Of a stretch of 64,000 bases of DNA, positions 55,113 to 64,000 are shown in pieces. Each line of letters starts with the position of its first letter. Position 1 is the first letter of the stretch. The notes under the pieces were generated by a model that ran no database searches, was not told the DNA's origin, and saw only the letters and a list, made by a program, of their open reading frames with translations. The DNA is from an uncultured Roseateles sp. Its GTDB lineage: Bacteria; Pseudomonadota; Gammaproteobacteria; Burkholderiales; Burkholderiaceae_C. The position numbers and the translations under genes are program-made. The DNA is taken from the NCBI RefSeq assembly GCF_963422335.1, contig NZ_OY729424.1, positions 620,001-684,000 of the forward strand, in the 5' to 3' direction.

Positions 55113-55115
55113 AGT

Positions 55116-56267
55116 TCACTCGCCGCCGGGCTGCTCCCGCTTGCGCCGCGCAAACGCGCAGCCGCCCAGCAGGGCCACCGCCATGCCCCAGAACAGCGGC
55201 GCGATGCCCAGCGTGGCGCCGACGGCGCCGAAGATCAGCGGCATCACCGTCTGGCTGGTGTTGATCAGGGTGGTGCGCAGGCCGAGCGCCTCGCCGGCCC
55301 GACCCTGTGGCGCGGCCTGGTGCAGCAGGCTCAGCACCATGGGCTGGGGCGCCCCCAGGCCCAGACCCAGCAGAAAGGTGATGGCCATCAGCACGCCGAC
55401 GCTGTTCGTGAACGGCACCGCCACATAGGCCAGCCCAGACATCAAGAGCGAGGCGGCCAGCATCGGCCAGGGCTCCATGCGCTGCACGATGAAGGGCATG
55501 GCCAGGCGCACGGTGAAGGTGGCGGCGGCGAACGCACCCATGACGATGCCGATCTGCGAAGCGCTCAGGCCGATGTGCGTGCCATAGACCGGAATGGCGA
55601 AGTTGTAGACATCCCAGGCCACGGTCAGTATCGCCATGGCGATGAACAGCCGCCGCAGCTCGGGGTTCTTCAGCATGTCGAACACCGGGCCCCGGGGCGC
55701 CGCATCGTGCTCGTCGCGCGGATGGCCGGCCGGCAGCAGCTTGCCGGCCAGCGCCACGATGGGCAGCACGGTGAACAGGGCCAGCACCAGAAAGGTGGCA
55801 CGGTAGCCCAGCGTGTCTATGCACACACCGGCCAGCATGGGCGCGACAAAGGCCGAGGTCGAAAAGCCCAGCGCCAGGTAGCTGAAGTTGACGGTGCGAT
55901 CCTCCGGCACGCTCATGCCACCCACGGCGTGATAGGCCGCCACATTGATCAGCATGAAGGACATGCCCACCACCACGGCGGTGAAGTACAGCGCCACCGG
56001 ATGCGGCAGCAGGAACGGCGCCAAGGTGCCGACGCTGACGCCGATCGAGCCCAGCAGCATCGGCCGGTTGACACCGATGCGGTCTATCCAGCGCCCGGCC
56101 GTGACCGACATCAGCGCCGGCAGCAGCGCATACAGCGCGATCAGTATGCCCACCGTCAGCGGCGACGAGCCCTGGTGGATGGCGAACAGCGACACCGCGA
56201 TGCGGCTGCCGTTGAAGGCCACATGGTTGAGTACCGTCAGGATGATGATGAAGGGCAGGGGGCGCAT
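55116..56267 (-). CDS. Major facilitator superfamily transporter
   Basis: 383 aa with about 11-12 hydrophobic helices, MFS loop GRWIDRIGVNRP between helices 2 and 3, and a central hydrophilic loop (about 185-205). The gene is 23 nt downstream of the PAS-GGDEF-EAL gene on the same strand and convergent with the flavoprotein gene (3 nt apart). Efflux of a small molecule is likely; the substrate is unknown. The start gives MRPLPFIIILTVLNHVAF; a longer frame overlaps the upstream gene. Confidence 0.88.
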   Translation of the reverse strand: MRPLPFIIILTVLNHVAFNGSRIAVSLFAIHQGSSPLTVGILIALYALLPALMSVTAGRWIDRIGVNRPMLLGSIGVSVGTLAPFLLPHPVALYFTAVVVGMSFMLINVAAYHAVGGMSVPEDRTVNFSYLALGFSTSAFVAPMLAGVCIDTLGYRATFLVLALFTVLPIVALAGKLLPAGHPRDEHDAAPRGPVFDMLKNPELRRLFIAMAILTVAWDVYNFAIPVYGTHIGLSASQIGIVMGAFAAATFTVRLAMPFIVQRMEPWPMLAASLLMSGLAYVAVPFTNSVGVLMAITFLLGLGLGAPQPMVLSLLHQAAPQGRAGEALGLRTTLINTSQTVMPLIFGAVGATLGIAPLFWGMAVALLGGCAFARRKREQPGGE

Positions 56268-56290
56268 GGCAGCTTTGCTGGGGTCCAGGA

Positions 56291-58372
56291 TCAGGGCGCC
56301 TTTTCCGCCAACCAGGCCTCGAAGGCATCCGGCGCCATCGGTCGGGCAAACAGATAGCCTTGGGCGTAGTCGCAACCCGCCTCGACCAGCAGGTCGCGCT
56401 GCAGCGGGGTTTCCACACCTTCGGCAATCACCTTCATCCCGAGTTCATGCGCCATCACGATGATGGCCCGACACAGGGCCATGTCCTTGGCCAAGGGGTT
56501 CAGCCCTCGCACAAACGATTGGTCTATCTTCAGATAGTCGATGTCGAACTTCTGCAGATAGGACAGCGAGGAGTAGCCGGTGCCGAAGTCGTCCAGCGAC
56601 ACACCGATGCCGGCCGCATGCAGATCCATCAACCGGGTCGCCACGTCGGCGCTGCCGTCCAGCAGCAGGCCCTCGGTGATCTCGACCACCAGGCTGTTGC
56701 CGGGCAGGCCCAGGCCCTGCAGGTGCCGGGCCCAGCCATCGCGGTTCTGCGCCTCGACACGGAACTGCACCGGCGACTTGTTGATGCTGATCTGGAAATC
56801 CGGGTGCAGCGCCGCCCGCCAGCGGCCCACCTGGGCGGCCGCCTGGCGGAACACCCATTCGCCGATCTCGATGATCAGCCCGCTGGCCTCGGCAATCGGA
56901 ATGAACTGGGCCGGGCTGACCGGCCCGCGGGTCGGGTGCTGCCAGCGCAGCAGGGCCTCGGCCTTGTGCACCGCGCCACCGTTGAGCTCGACGATGGGCT
57001 GGTAGTGCACCTCGAACTGACCGCCGGCCAGCGCCACGCGCAGGTCATTGGCCAGACGCAGCCGGTTCTGCGCCGCCGCCTGCAACTCGGGCGTGAAGTA
57101 GCTGAAGCGCTTGCGGCCGGCATCCTTGGCCACGTAGAGGGCCTGATCGGCATGCTTGAACAGGTCTTCGATCAGTTCGGCGTCCTGCGGATAGAGGGTG
57201 ATGCCAATGCTGGCCGACACGAAAGACAGCTCGTCGCCCAGCTGAAAGCCCGCCGCCAGCGCGTCCAGGATGGCCTGGGCCACCGGCTCCACCTCGCCGC
57301 CATCGACCAGCCCCGGCATGACGACGGTGAACTCGTCGCCGCCCATGCGCGCCACCGTATCGCCCTCGCGCAGGCAGTCGGTGATGCGCTGCGCGGCCTG
57401 GACCAGCAGCAGATCGCCCTTGTCATGGCCCAGGGTGTCGTTGACTTCCTTGAAATGATCCAGGTCGATGAACAGCAGGGCCAGCCGCCGGCCACTGGCC
57501 GCACAGCGGGCCATGGCCTGGGCCAGGCGCTCGCGCAGCATGCGCCGGTTGGGCAGGCCGGTCAGGCCGTCGAAATGCGCCTGATGCCAGATCAGCGCCT
57601 CGTCCTGCTTGCGGCTGGTGATGTCGGTGTGGGTGCCTATCATGCGCAGCGGCCGGCCCTGCTCGTCGCGGCTGATGACCATGCCGCGGGTCAGTATCCA
57701 CTTCCAGCTGCCGTCCTTGCACTGCACGCGGTGCTCGTTGATATAGGTCGGCGTGCGGCCCTCGATATGGGCCTGGCGATCGCGCCGCAGCTGCTCGATA
57801 TCGTCAGGATGGGTGCGCTTGTCGAACTCCTCGGGGCGGCTGGTCAGCTCTTGCTCGCTGTAGCCATACATCTCGATGAAACGGCGCGAGAAGATCTCGA
57901 CCCCGGTCTGCGGGTACCAGTCCCAGACACCGTCGCCGGCGCTCTCCAGCGCCAGCTTCCAGCGGTCCTCGCTCTCGCGCAGGCTTTGCTCGGCGCGCTT
58001 CTGGGCCGTGATGTCACGCACCACGCAGATACTGCGCCCGTCGGCCGTGCGCTGCCAGCGCCAGGCCAGATCGCGGTGAGAGCCATCGGCGCAGGCAAAC
58101 CGGGCCTGCACCTCGAAACCGGGCGCCTGCGTCGGAGCCACCTCGGCTGCCCGCTCCAGCAGCGCACGCTGATCGGCATGGGCCAGGTCCAGCCAGTGCC
58201 GGCCCAGCAACTGCGGCTCCGTCCACCCCAGGGTCTGCGCCCAGGCCGGATTGACGCGCTCGAAGCACCCCTCGGGCGTCAGCACGCACAGCATGTCCAG
58301 CGACAGCTCAAAGGCCAAGCCCGCCAGACGCGCATCGTCGTCCGGTTCGTTGGTCTGGCTGAGTGAGTTCAT
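56291..58372 (-). CDS. PAS-PAS-GGDEF-EAL c-di-GMP turnover protein
   Basis: 693 aa, soluble. Two PAS domains (about 15-130 and 140-265, the second with a PAC segment) precede a GGDEF domain (about 270-430) and an EAL domain (about 440-690). The cyclase motif RMGGDEF is intact and an inhibitory I-site RxxD (REGD) sits five residues before it. The EAL domain keeps EALLRW, EITEG, DDFGTGYSSL, YLKIDQSF and AEGVET. Both cyclase and phosphodiesterase activities are thus possible. The MFS gene follows 23 nt downstream. Confidence 0.94.
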   Translation of the reverse strand: MNSLSQTNEPDDDARLAGLAFELSLDMLCVLTPEGCFERVNPAWAQTLGWTEPQLLGRHWLDLAHADQRALLERAAEVAPTQAPGFEVQARFACADGSHRDLAWRWQRTADGRSICVVRDITAQKRAEQSLRESEDRWKLALESAGDGVWDWYPQTGVEIFSRRFIEMYGYSEQELTSRPEEFDKRTHPDDIEQLRRDRQAHIEGRTPTYINEHRVQCKDGSWKWILTRGMVISRDEQGRPLRMIGTHTDITSRKQDEALIWHQAHFDGLTGLPNRRMLRERLAQAMARCAASGRRLALLFIDLDHFKEVNDTLGHDKGDLLLVQAAQRITDCLREGDTVARMGGDEFTVVMPGLVDGGEVEPVAQAILDALAAGFQLGDELSFVSASIGITLYPQDAELIEDLFKHADQALYVAKDAGRKRFSYFTPELQAAAQNRLRLANDLRVALAGGQFEVHYQPIVELNGGAVHKAEALLRWQHPTRGPVSPAQFIPIAEASGLIIEIGEWVFRQAAAQVGRWRAALHPDFQISINKSPVQFRVEAQNRDGWARHLQGLGLPGNSLVVEITEGLLLDGSADVATRLMDLHAAGIGVSLDDFGTGYSSLSYLQKFDIDYLKIDQSFVRGLNPLAKDMALCRAIIVMAHELGMKVIAEGVETPLQRDLLVEAGCDYAQGYLFARPMAPDAFEAWLAEKAP

Positions 58373-58932
58373 ACCGCTCCCGTCCGGTTCAAAGTCTGCG
58401 GCTGCTCAGCATAACCGGGTGTCCGCCAGACCCTCATCCGGTAAATATTGCAATAGCCGCAAGATTTTCTCGTTCGGTTTTTTCAGATGCTGCATATCGT
58501 CAACAAACAAGGCCCGAGCGCCCGCGGGAAGCCCGCAATTCCGTCCGGATTCAGCGAGAATCGTGCCCCATCGAGAGCTTGATTTCGTCAACGACACAGG
58601 TGTTCCAAGTCGCGCAGAGGCAGGGAATCGCAGATGCCATCGGGTTTGCCGCCAGACGGGCCCACACATCGCGCTCCGGCAAACGCAACTCATCCCCGAG
58701 ATTCGTTGATTCGTCGCACTTGAGATGATTTTTGACGGCACCCTGCTTAAGGTGTCAAACAGAACAGATGGGCTGGCAGCATGGTTCACGGATCCCGCAC
58801 AGGGGCCAGGTCTGAACCTTGTACTGAAATCCAGAAGCCCGCATCCAGAGTGGTCGTACCGCCGTTCAGGCTTGCCGTGTGCAAAGCTGGAACCGCGGTA
58901 TGGATCGGGCCAAAACAGTGAATTCGGCAATT
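58373..58932. other. 560-bp stretch without a supported gene
   Basis: The region between the PAS-GGDEF-EAL start and the orphan HTH gene is AT-richer than its surroundings. Open frames cross it on both strands (for example 58406-58930 minus, 58725-58958 plus), but none has a recognisable domain, signal peptide or convincing ribosome site. I see no tRNA, repeat or terminator in it. It may hold the promoters of the two divergent genes and decayed insertion-sequence DNA. Confidence 0.5.
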
Positions 58933-59487
58933 ATGAACATACCATCGAACAAGCGTGATGCCGCAGGCCTTGAGAGCCGGCGGCTTGAGGGCGTCAAGCT
59001 GTTGAAGCAGGGCATGAGCCAGTCCAATGTCGCCCGGCAGCTGCAGGTGTCGCGCCAGGCCGTCCATCAATGGGCCTCCCAGCTGTCCGAGGGCAAGGAG
59101 CAGGCGCTGAAGGCCAAGGGCTTCGGCCGGCCGACCCGGCTCAGCGCCGCCCAGGTGATCGAGCTGCGCAACTGGCTGCAGCGCGGCCCGCGCGCCGCCG
59201 GCCTGCCCCACGACCACTGGACCATCCAGCGCGTGTGCATGCTGATACACCGCCGCTTCGAGGTCGAATACAGCGGCCCCGGCTGCTGGGGCCTGCTGCA
59301 GCGCCTGAAGATCTCGCTGGAGGCGATGTCCTCACCCGCTCAGGAAGACGGTGCCTCGCCGGAGGCTGCGGCCAGCATCGAACCGCGGCCCACCAATCCG
59401 GCACGCAGTTTCGACTATGTGGTGCACACCCTGTCGCAGCGCGGCCCCACCGCCCGCGATTCCTATTTCCGCATGGGCAGCCAGTAA
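58933..59487 (+). CDS. Orphan winged-helix/HTH protein related to IS630-type transposase N-termini
   Basis: 184 aa. Residues about 10-55 form an HTH (LLKQGMSQSNVARQLQVSRQAVHQW), and 70-130 a second winged-helix segment (SAAQVIELRNWLQRGPRAAGL, WTIQRVCMLIHRRFEVEYS), the paired DNA-binding domains of IS630/Tc1-type transposases. The DDE catalytic domain is absent; the C-terminus is instead a unique ~60-residue tail ending SYFRMGSQ. It is either a domesticated DNA-binding protein or a truncated transposase. No flanking inverted repeats were seen. Confidence 0.78.
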   Translation: MNIPSNKRDAAGLESRRLEGVKLLKQGMSQSNVARQLQVSRQAVHQWASQLSEGKEQALKAKGFGRPTRLSAAQVIELRNWLQRGPRAAGLPHDHWTIQRVCMLIHRRFEVEYSGPGCWGLLQRLKISLEAMSSPAQEDGASPEAAASIEPRPTNPARSFDYVVHTLSQRGPTARDSYFRMGSQ

Positions 59488-59499
59488 GCGACGGTTGCC

Positions 59500-60348
59500 T
59501 CAGCCGGCGGTCTGCATGCGCAGCCGCCGCGCCGCATCTTCCGCGCGGGCGTCGTCGATCTCGCGCAGCACGCCACCCAGGTCCACCGGGCCGGCCTTGC
59601 GCTCGTGGCGGCCGGTCAGCGGCGTGTCCAGGTGCAGGGTACCGCCCTGGTACAGCGCCCAGATCTCGGCGCCGAACTGGGTCTGTAGCAGGTCCGGCGC
59701 GAAACCACCGAAGAAATCCCGCAGATTGTTGACATCGCGCTGCAGCATGCGCTGGGCGTGGTTGTTGCCGGCGGCATCCACCGCCTGCGGCAGGTCGATG
59801 ATCACCGGCCCGTCTGCAGCCAGCAGGATGTTGAACTCCGACAGATCGCCGTGCACGACGCCGGCCAGCAACATGCGCACCACCTCGCGCAGCAGGCTGG
59901 CGTGGTGGATGCGCGCCTCCTCGGCGGTGAACAGCACATCATTGAGGCGCGGGGCGGCGTCGCCGGCCTCGTCGGTCACCAGCTCCATCAGCAGCACACC
60001 GTCGCAGAAGTTGTAGGGCCGGGGCACGCGCACGCCGGCGGCGGCCAGGCGGTACAGCGCGTCGACCTCGGCGCTCTGCCAGGCCGCCTCGCTGGCCTCG
60101 CGGCCGAACTTCGTGCCCTTGGCCATGGCGCGGGCCTGGCGGCTGTTCTTGACCTTGCGGTTCTCGGTGTAGTCGACGGCCTGGCGAAAGCTGCGCTCGG
60201 TGGCTTCCTTGTAGACCTTGGCGCAGCGGGTGTCGTCGCCGCAGCGCACGACGTAGACGGTGGCTTCCTTGCCGCTCATCAGCTGGCGTACCACCGTGTC
60301 GATCAGGCCTTCTTCAATCAGGGCTTGCAGCCGCTTGGGTGGTTTCAT
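59500..60348 (-). CDS. RIO1-like serine kinase
   Basis: 282 aa. Atypical RIO kinase: nucleotide loop MSGKEATVYVV, catalytic Lys in CAKVYK, catalytic loop VHGDLSEFNIL, and the metal motif IIDLPQAVD. An N-terminal helix (LQALIEEGLIDTVVRQL) matches bacterial RIO proteins of the PA4780 type. The substrate in bacteria is unknown. It is encoded 58 nt downstream of the HDOD gene on the same strand. Confidence 0.92.
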   Translation of the reverse strand: MKPPKRLQALIEEGLIDTVVRQLMSGKEATVYVVRCGDDTRCAKVYKEATERSFRQAVDYTENRKVKNSRQARAMAKGTKFGREASEAAWQSAEVDALYRLAAAGVRVPRPYNFCDGVLLMELVTDEAGDAAPRLNDVLFTAEEARIHHASLLREVVRMLLAGVVHGDLSEFNILLAADGPVIIDLPQAVDAAGNNHAQRMLQRDVNNLRDFFGGFAPDLLQTQFGAEIWALYQGGTLHLDTPLTGRHERKAGPVDLGGVLREIDDARAEDAARRLRMQTAG

Positions 60349-60406
60349 GGGACGGTATTCTGCGCCCGGCCCGAACTCAGCCCTGCCGCTCGTATCGCGT
60401 CCGGGC

Positions 60407-61225
60407 TCAGCCGCCGTGGCTCTCTCGCTCTTGTCGCTGCTCCAGCAGCTTGCGCACCGCGCGCAGCACCAGCGTCTCGTCGAGCTGGGCCTTGGGTGCC
60501 AGCGCCGAGGCCAACGCTTCCAAGGTGTCGGGGGCCGTGACCAGGGCCTGGGCCAGTGCCGACAGCACGCAGACGGCCGGACGCTGCACGGCTTCGGGAA
60601 TCGGGCCGCTGGCCTGCACCGTCACATGGTGGCGCACGCTGGCCACCGCCGGCGCCGACAGGCCCCAGCTTTCGCACAGCGCGGCGCCCAGTGCATCATG
60701 GCTGACGCCGAAGGCGCGCTTCTCCAGCTGCACCAGGTCCATGTCCTGCTCGACGGCGCGCAGCATCGATGGATAGTGATCGGGCGCGTGGCGGTACAGC
60801 ACCGCCTTGCCGCATTCCTCGAACAGGCCGGCCGAGTGCGCGGCCCAGGGATCGACGCCCAGCATCTGGCCCATGCGGCCCATCAGCACGCCGCGCTCGG
60901 CGGCCCGCTCCCAGATCGGCTCCAGCTCCTTGGCCGGCGGAAAGGCGGCACGCATGCCCATCTCGAAGGTGATGGCGGCGACCTCGCGCATGCCCAGATA
61001 GGTCAGCGCCTGGTGCACGCTCTGCACCCGTCCCTTCAAGCCATACAGCGAGGAGTTGACCGCCCGCAGCACCGACGAGGCCAGGGCCATGTCCGACTCG
61101 ACCAGATTGGACATGGCCTGCAGATTGACCTCTTCCTCCGCCATCAGCAAGGACAGCTTGACCAGGACCTCGGGCTGGGACGGGATGTCGATTTCCAGCG
61201 TGCGCAATTGGGGATCAACAGACAT
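60407..61225 (-). CDS. HDOD domain-containing protein
   Basis: 272 aa. The HDOD domain spans about residues 10-210: LPSLPEV-like start (IPSQPEVLVKLSLLM), LVESDMALASSVLRAVNSSLYG, VHQALTYLGMREVAAI, then SVSHDALGAAL-type helix (FGVSHDALGAALCESWGL). It lacks the full HD metal pair of HD-GYP enzymes, so it is probably a signalling adaptor in chemotaxis or c-di-GMP circuits rather than an enzyme. AAGGTGG precedes the ATG. Confidence 0.88.
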   Translation of the reverse strand: MSVDPQLRTLEIDIPSQPEVLVKLSLLMAEEEVNLQAMSNLVESDMALASSVLRAVNSSLYGLKGRVQSVHQALTYLGMREVAAITFEMGMRAAFPPAKELEPIWERAAERGVLMGRMGQMLGVDPWAAHSAGLFEECGKAVLYRHAPDHYPSMLRAVEQDMDLVQLEKRAFGVSHDALGAALCESWGLSAPAVASVRHHVTVQASGPIPEAVQRPAVCVLSALAQALVTAPDTLEALASALAPKAQLDETLVLRAVRKLLEQRQERESHGG

Positions 61226-61281
61226 GAACTTCCACCTTAGCTAGCGATTCTCTCAACCATAGGGTACGCCCGGGCACAGCG

Positions 61282-62043
61282 TCAACGCACAAATCCATCC
61301 CAGGCTGTCTTCAGTATCAGCGCTGTGACCACGACGATGAAGGCCAGGCGCACAAAGCCCGCGCCATGCTTCAGGGCCATGCGCGTGCCGATCAGGCTGC
61401 CCAGCACATTGGCCACCGCCATCACCGCTGCGATATGCCACCAGACATGGCCCTTGCTGGCGAACAGCACCAGTGCAGCGAAATTGGTCGCCGTGTTCAG
61501 TATCTTGGCGCTGGCCGAAGCATGCAGGAAATCGAAGCCCAGAAAGCGCACGAACAGGAACACGAAGAAGCTGCCGGTGCCCGGGCCGAAGAAACCGTCG
61601 TAGAAACCAATCAGCAGGCCGATGGCACTGGCCACCCAGATCTCGGTGGCGCCCGACAGCCGCGGCGCATGCTCCCGGCCCATGTCTTTCTTGGCCAGGG
61701 TGTAGATCAGCACCAGCAGCAGGATGAAGGGCAGGGCCAGGCGCAGGCCGTCGGCCGGCACCTGGGTGACCGTCCAGGCGCCACTGAAGCTGCCCAGCAG
61801 CGCGGCGGCAAAGGCCGGCAGCAGCGCATGCCAGGGCAGGGTGACGCGGCGGGCGTACTGCAGGGCCGCCAGCGCCGTGCCCCAGATCGCCGCCCCCTTG
61901 TTGGTGCCGAACAGGGTGGCCGGCGCGGCAGTGGGAAACACACCGAACAGCGCCGGTATCAGCACCAGCCCGCCGCCCCCAACCACCGCATCGACAAAAC
62001 CGGCCAGCAAGGAGGCCAGGGCAATCACTATCAACTCGGTCAT
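61282..62043 (-). CDS. TSUP (TauE/SafE) family sulfite or sulfonate exporter-like permease
   Basis: 253 aa with about 8 hydrophobic helices. TSUP signatures: LAGFVDAVVGGGGLVLIPALF in helix 1 and IGLLIGFYDGFFGPGTGSFF in the second half, an internal repeat of the G-G/G-P-G pattern. The family moves sulfite, sulfolactate or other organic anions. It is encoded close to cysA-cysB, consistent with a sulfur role, but a terminator separates it from cysB. Confidence 0.9.
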   Translation of the reverse strand: MTELIVIALASLLAGFVDAVVGGGGLVLIPALFGVFPTAAPATLFGTNKGAAIWGTALAALQYARRVTLPWHALLPAFAAALLGSFSGAWTVTQVPADGLRLALPFILLLVLIYTLAKKDMGREHAPRLSGATEIWVASAIGLLIGFYDGFFGPGTGSFFVFLFVRFLGFDFLHASASAKILNTATNFAALVLFASKGHVWWHIAAVMAVANVLGSLIGTRMALKHGAGFVRLAFIVVVTALILKTAWDGFVR

Positions 62044-62089
62044 GGGCGGGCGCGGGGGTTGTGGGCAGGGAGCTGCCGCAGCGGACCCC

Positions 62090-62118
62090 AAAAAACAAAG
62101 GGCGCCAAAATGGCGCCC
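62090..62118 (-). terminator. Rho-independent terminator after cysB
   Basis: On the minus strand GGGCGCCA / TGGCGCCC (8 bp, TTT loop) is followed by TTTGTTTTTTG. It lies about 200 nt downstream of the cysB stop and upstream of the TSUP gene. The remaining bases between terminator and cysB (62119-62315) show no gene. Confidence 0.75.
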
Positions 62119-62315
62119 CGGAATTGTGACACCCCCGAGGCGCCACCTTGTTTTGTTATTCGATCTGCTTTATTTGTCTCCTCGAACCCACCCCCGTAGC
62201 TGCTGGTCGAACCAAGCACTGCAGCGGTGCACGCACTCTAGTTGGGCGCGCATTCTGGTGCACTTGGGGTTTTCCAGCCCGGGCTAGTACCGAGGAGCTT
62301 CGGTTGAGTTAGCGA

Positions 62316-63245
62316 TCACTCTGGCTCCACGGCTTCTCGCACGTGGGATTCAGTCAGCGCCGGCACACACTCCTGCAGGAAGCGATACGCAAAACCACGC
62401 AAGAAGTGGCCGCGCCGCACCGCAATCAGGGTGGTATTCGGCTCAAAGATGTGTTGTGCAGGCAACAGAACCAGGCCTTGATCGCGTTGCGCCTCGAAAG
62501 CCATTGACGCGACGATGCCCACGCCCAGGCCGACGCCGACATAGGTCTTGATCACGTCGGCGTCCAGTGCCGACATCACGATGTCGGGCGTCAGTCCGGC
62601 CTTGGCAAAGGTCGCATCGATGCGGGCCCGGCCGGTATAGCCCTCGTGGTAGGTGATCAGCGGATGCTCGGCCAGTTCTTCCACCGTCAACGGTTCGTGG
62701 CGGTTGACCGCCAGCGCATGGCCCTCGGGCACGACCACGGCGTGGTGCCAGCCGTAATACGGGAAGGTGACCAGGTGCTCGATCTCGTCCAGCGCCTCGG
62801 TGGCGATGCCGATGTCCGCCTCGCCCGACTGCAAGAGCGCAACGATCTCCGCCGGGCTGGCCTGGTGCAGCACCAGGTGCACGCGCGGGTACGCTGCCTT
62901 GAAGCGCCTCACCACCTGGGGCAGCGCGTAGCGCGCCTGCGTGTGCGTGGTGGCAATGGTCAGCTGGCCCTGCTCGCTGTTGGAGAACTGCTCGGCCAGG
63001 CGCTTGATGTTCTTGGCGTCCAGCAGCATCCGTTCGACGATCTGCAGCAGTTCCTTGCCCGGCTCGGTCAGGCCCAAGAGGCGCTTGCCGCGGCGCACGA
63101 ACAGCTCGATGCCCAGCTCGTCTTCCAGATCCTTGATGTGCTTGCTGACGCCCGACTGCGAGGTGTACAGCGCGTTGGCGACCTCGGTCAGGTTGAAGTT
63201 GCGCTGCACCGACTCGCGGATGATGCGCAGTTGCTGGAAATTCAT
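62316..63245 (-). CDS. cysB: LysR-type transcriptional regulator CysB
   Basis: 309 aa. It begins MNFQQLRIIRESVQRNFNLTEVANALYTSQSGVSKHI-type (HTH residues about 18-40), diagnostic for CysB/Cbl, and has the effector domain with TTHTQARYALP and YHEGYTGRARID segments that bind N-acetylserine or sulfate-related ligands. CysB activates sulfate uptake and assimilation genes. Its ATG overlaps the cysA stop by one nucleotide (TGATG), an arrangement common in Burkholderiales. Confidence 0.94.
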   Translation of the reverse strand: MNFQQLRIIRESVQRNFNLTEVANALYTSQSGVSKHIKDLEDELGIELFVRRGKRLLGLTEPGKELLQIVERMLLDAKNIKRLAEQFSNSEQGQLTIATTHTQARYALPQVVRRFKAAYPRVHLVLHQASPAEIVALLQSGEADIGIATEALDEIEHLVTFPYYGWHHAVVVPEGHALAVNRHEPLTVEELAEHPLITYHEGYTGRARIDATFAKAGLTPDIVMSALDADVIKTYVGVGLGVGIVASMAFEAQRDQGLVLLPAQHIFEPNTTLIAVRRGHFLRGFAYRFLQECVPALTESHVREAVEPE

Positions 63246-64000
63246 CAGGCGGCTTTCTGTAGATTCGTGTCTGGCGCGGCGAACAGGCTCAGGCGCGAGG
63301 GCTGCAGCCAGACATGCTGGGCGAACTGCAGATTCAGCGCCTGCGCGCGTTCGCGGCTCAGCTCGGCCTCCAAGTGCTGGTCATTCGGGCCCAGCAGCTC
63401 GACGCGGGCGCTGGCGCCGAAGCTCAGCACGCGCACCACGCGGGCGGCGATCGCATGCTCGGTGGCCACCAGGCTGATGTCCAGCTCGTGCGGGCGGGCG
63501 TAGGCCAGCATCTGCGCCCCGGGGGTCAGATCTGAAGCACCGTGGACGATGCGATGCTCGCCGACATGGAGCAGGCCGCCATCGGCCCTGCCCTCGAAAC
63601 GGTTCACCGCGCCAAGGAAGCCATAGACAAAGGGCGTGGCCGGGTGCTCGTAGACCTCGTTGGGTGTGCCGACCTGCTCGACCTGGCCATGGTCCATCAG
63701 CACGACGCGGTCGGCCACTTCCAGCGCCTCTTCCTGGTCGTGGGTGACGAAGAGGCTGGTGATGTGCAGCTCGTCATGCAGGCGGCGCAGCCAGCGGCGC
63801 AGCTCCTTGCGCACCTTGGCATCCAGCGCACCGAAGGGCTCGTCCAGCAGCAGCACGCGGGGCTCGACGGCCAGTGCGCGGGCCAGCGCGATGCGCTGGC
63901 GCTGACCACCGGACAGCTGCGAGGGGAAGCGGTCGGCCAGCCAGTCCAGCTGCACCAGCTGCAGCAGCTCGTGCACCTTACCCTTGATCACCGCGTCGCT
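63245..64000 (-). CDS. cysA: Sulfate/thiosulfate ABC transporter ATP-binding protein CysA, N-terminus cut by window edge
   Basis: About 251 residues are visible, from after the Walker A region to the C-terminus. The signature LSGGQRQRIALARALA, Walker B VLLLDEPFGALD and H-loop VTHDQEEALEVADR are present, followed by the CysA-specific KVRKELRRWLRRLHDEL and a C-terminal TOBE domain with YARPHELDI. It powers sulfate uptake with CysT/CysW, which should lie just beyond the right edge. cysB follows directly, coupled by a 1-nt overlap. Confidence 0.92.
   Translation of the reverse strand, partial: SDAVIKGKVHELLQLVQLDWLADRFPSQLSGGQRQRIALARALAVEPRVLLLDEPFGALDAKVRKELRRWLRRLHDELHITSLFVTHDQEEALEVADRVVLMDHGQVEQVGTPNEVYEHPATPFVYGFLGAVNRFEGRADGGLLHVGEHRIVHGASDLTPGAQMLAYARPHELDISLVATEHAIAARVVRVLSFGASARVELLGPNDQHLEAELSRERAQALNLQFAQHVWLQPSRLSLFAAPDTNLQKAA

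Noticed and set aside
58406..58930. 174-aa minus-strand frame before the orphan HTH gene
   Set aside because: No recognisable domain, composition unlike a folded protein, and no good ribosome site.

Overview
The window is GC-rich, compact and gene-dense on both strands, with many 1-4 nt start/stop overlaps. It looks like a betaproteobacterium of the order Burkholderiales (Roseateles/Mitsuaria/Rubrivivax-like; the genus is inference). The evidence is a DUF4148 protein, a Bug/TctC-type binding protein, a PEP-CTERM protein, a cysA-cysB pair and a betaproteobacterial-type porin. No rRNA, tRNA, CRISPR array or intact insertion sequence was found.

The most striking region is 1-17326, all on the minus strand. 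In transcription order it carries a LacI-type regulator, an AfuABC-like ABC transporter (binding protein, fused double permease, ATPase), an inositol-monophosphatase-family phosphatase, a MINPP/HAE-type histidine phosphatase (phytase-like) lipoprotein, a PLC/AcpA-type phosphoesterase lipoprotein, a porin, iolC fused to an aldolase-like domain, iolD, iolE, an imelysin and a di-heme oxidoreductase cut by the left edge. Identical 14-bp palindromes with a central CpG lie before the transporter (two in tandem) and before the phytase-like gene (one). I read this as one LacI-controlled regulon: strip phosphates from phytate or other inositol phosphates outside the cytoplasm, import a partly phosphorylated product, finish dephosphorylation inside, and catabolise myo-inositol. 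iolG, iolB and iolA are not in the window. The imelysin and di-heme genes at the operon end suggest a link to phytate-bound iron. A 279-bp element with 35-bp perfect inverted ends and nested hairpins lies between the regulator and the transporter and supplies the regulator's stop codon.

17468-31723 holds an aspartoacylase-family deacylase, AlkB, a PEP-CTERM protein, a methyltransferase, a DUF4148 protein, a DUF6515 protein followed by a hydrolase lipoprotein with a long Gly/Arg-rich insert, a glutamine-synthetase-like ligase/ABM monooxygenase/P450 group, and an NAD-dependent molybdenum formate dehydrogenase with a fused gamma-beta subunit.

31795-45267 holds a Bug-type binding protein, a SulP transporter, an M28 peptidase behind an acyl-CoA ligase, a GGDEF/EAL protein with a degenerate GGDEF, a FeeM-like acyltransferase, a Suv3-like helicase, two Hsp20 chaperones, a small conserved-looking protein and a GNAT acetyltransferase.

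45388-64000 holds a 1096-aa winged-helix/nSTAND/TPR protein with a small partner gene and a nearby HTH protein, an SNF2 helicase, an AraC/GyrI-like regulator, a dihydrolipoamide-dehydrogenase-like flavoprotein, an MFS transporter, a PAS-GGDEF-EAL protein, an orphan transposase-type HTH protein, a RIO kinase, an HDOD protein, a TSUP permease, cysB and the 3' part of cysA.
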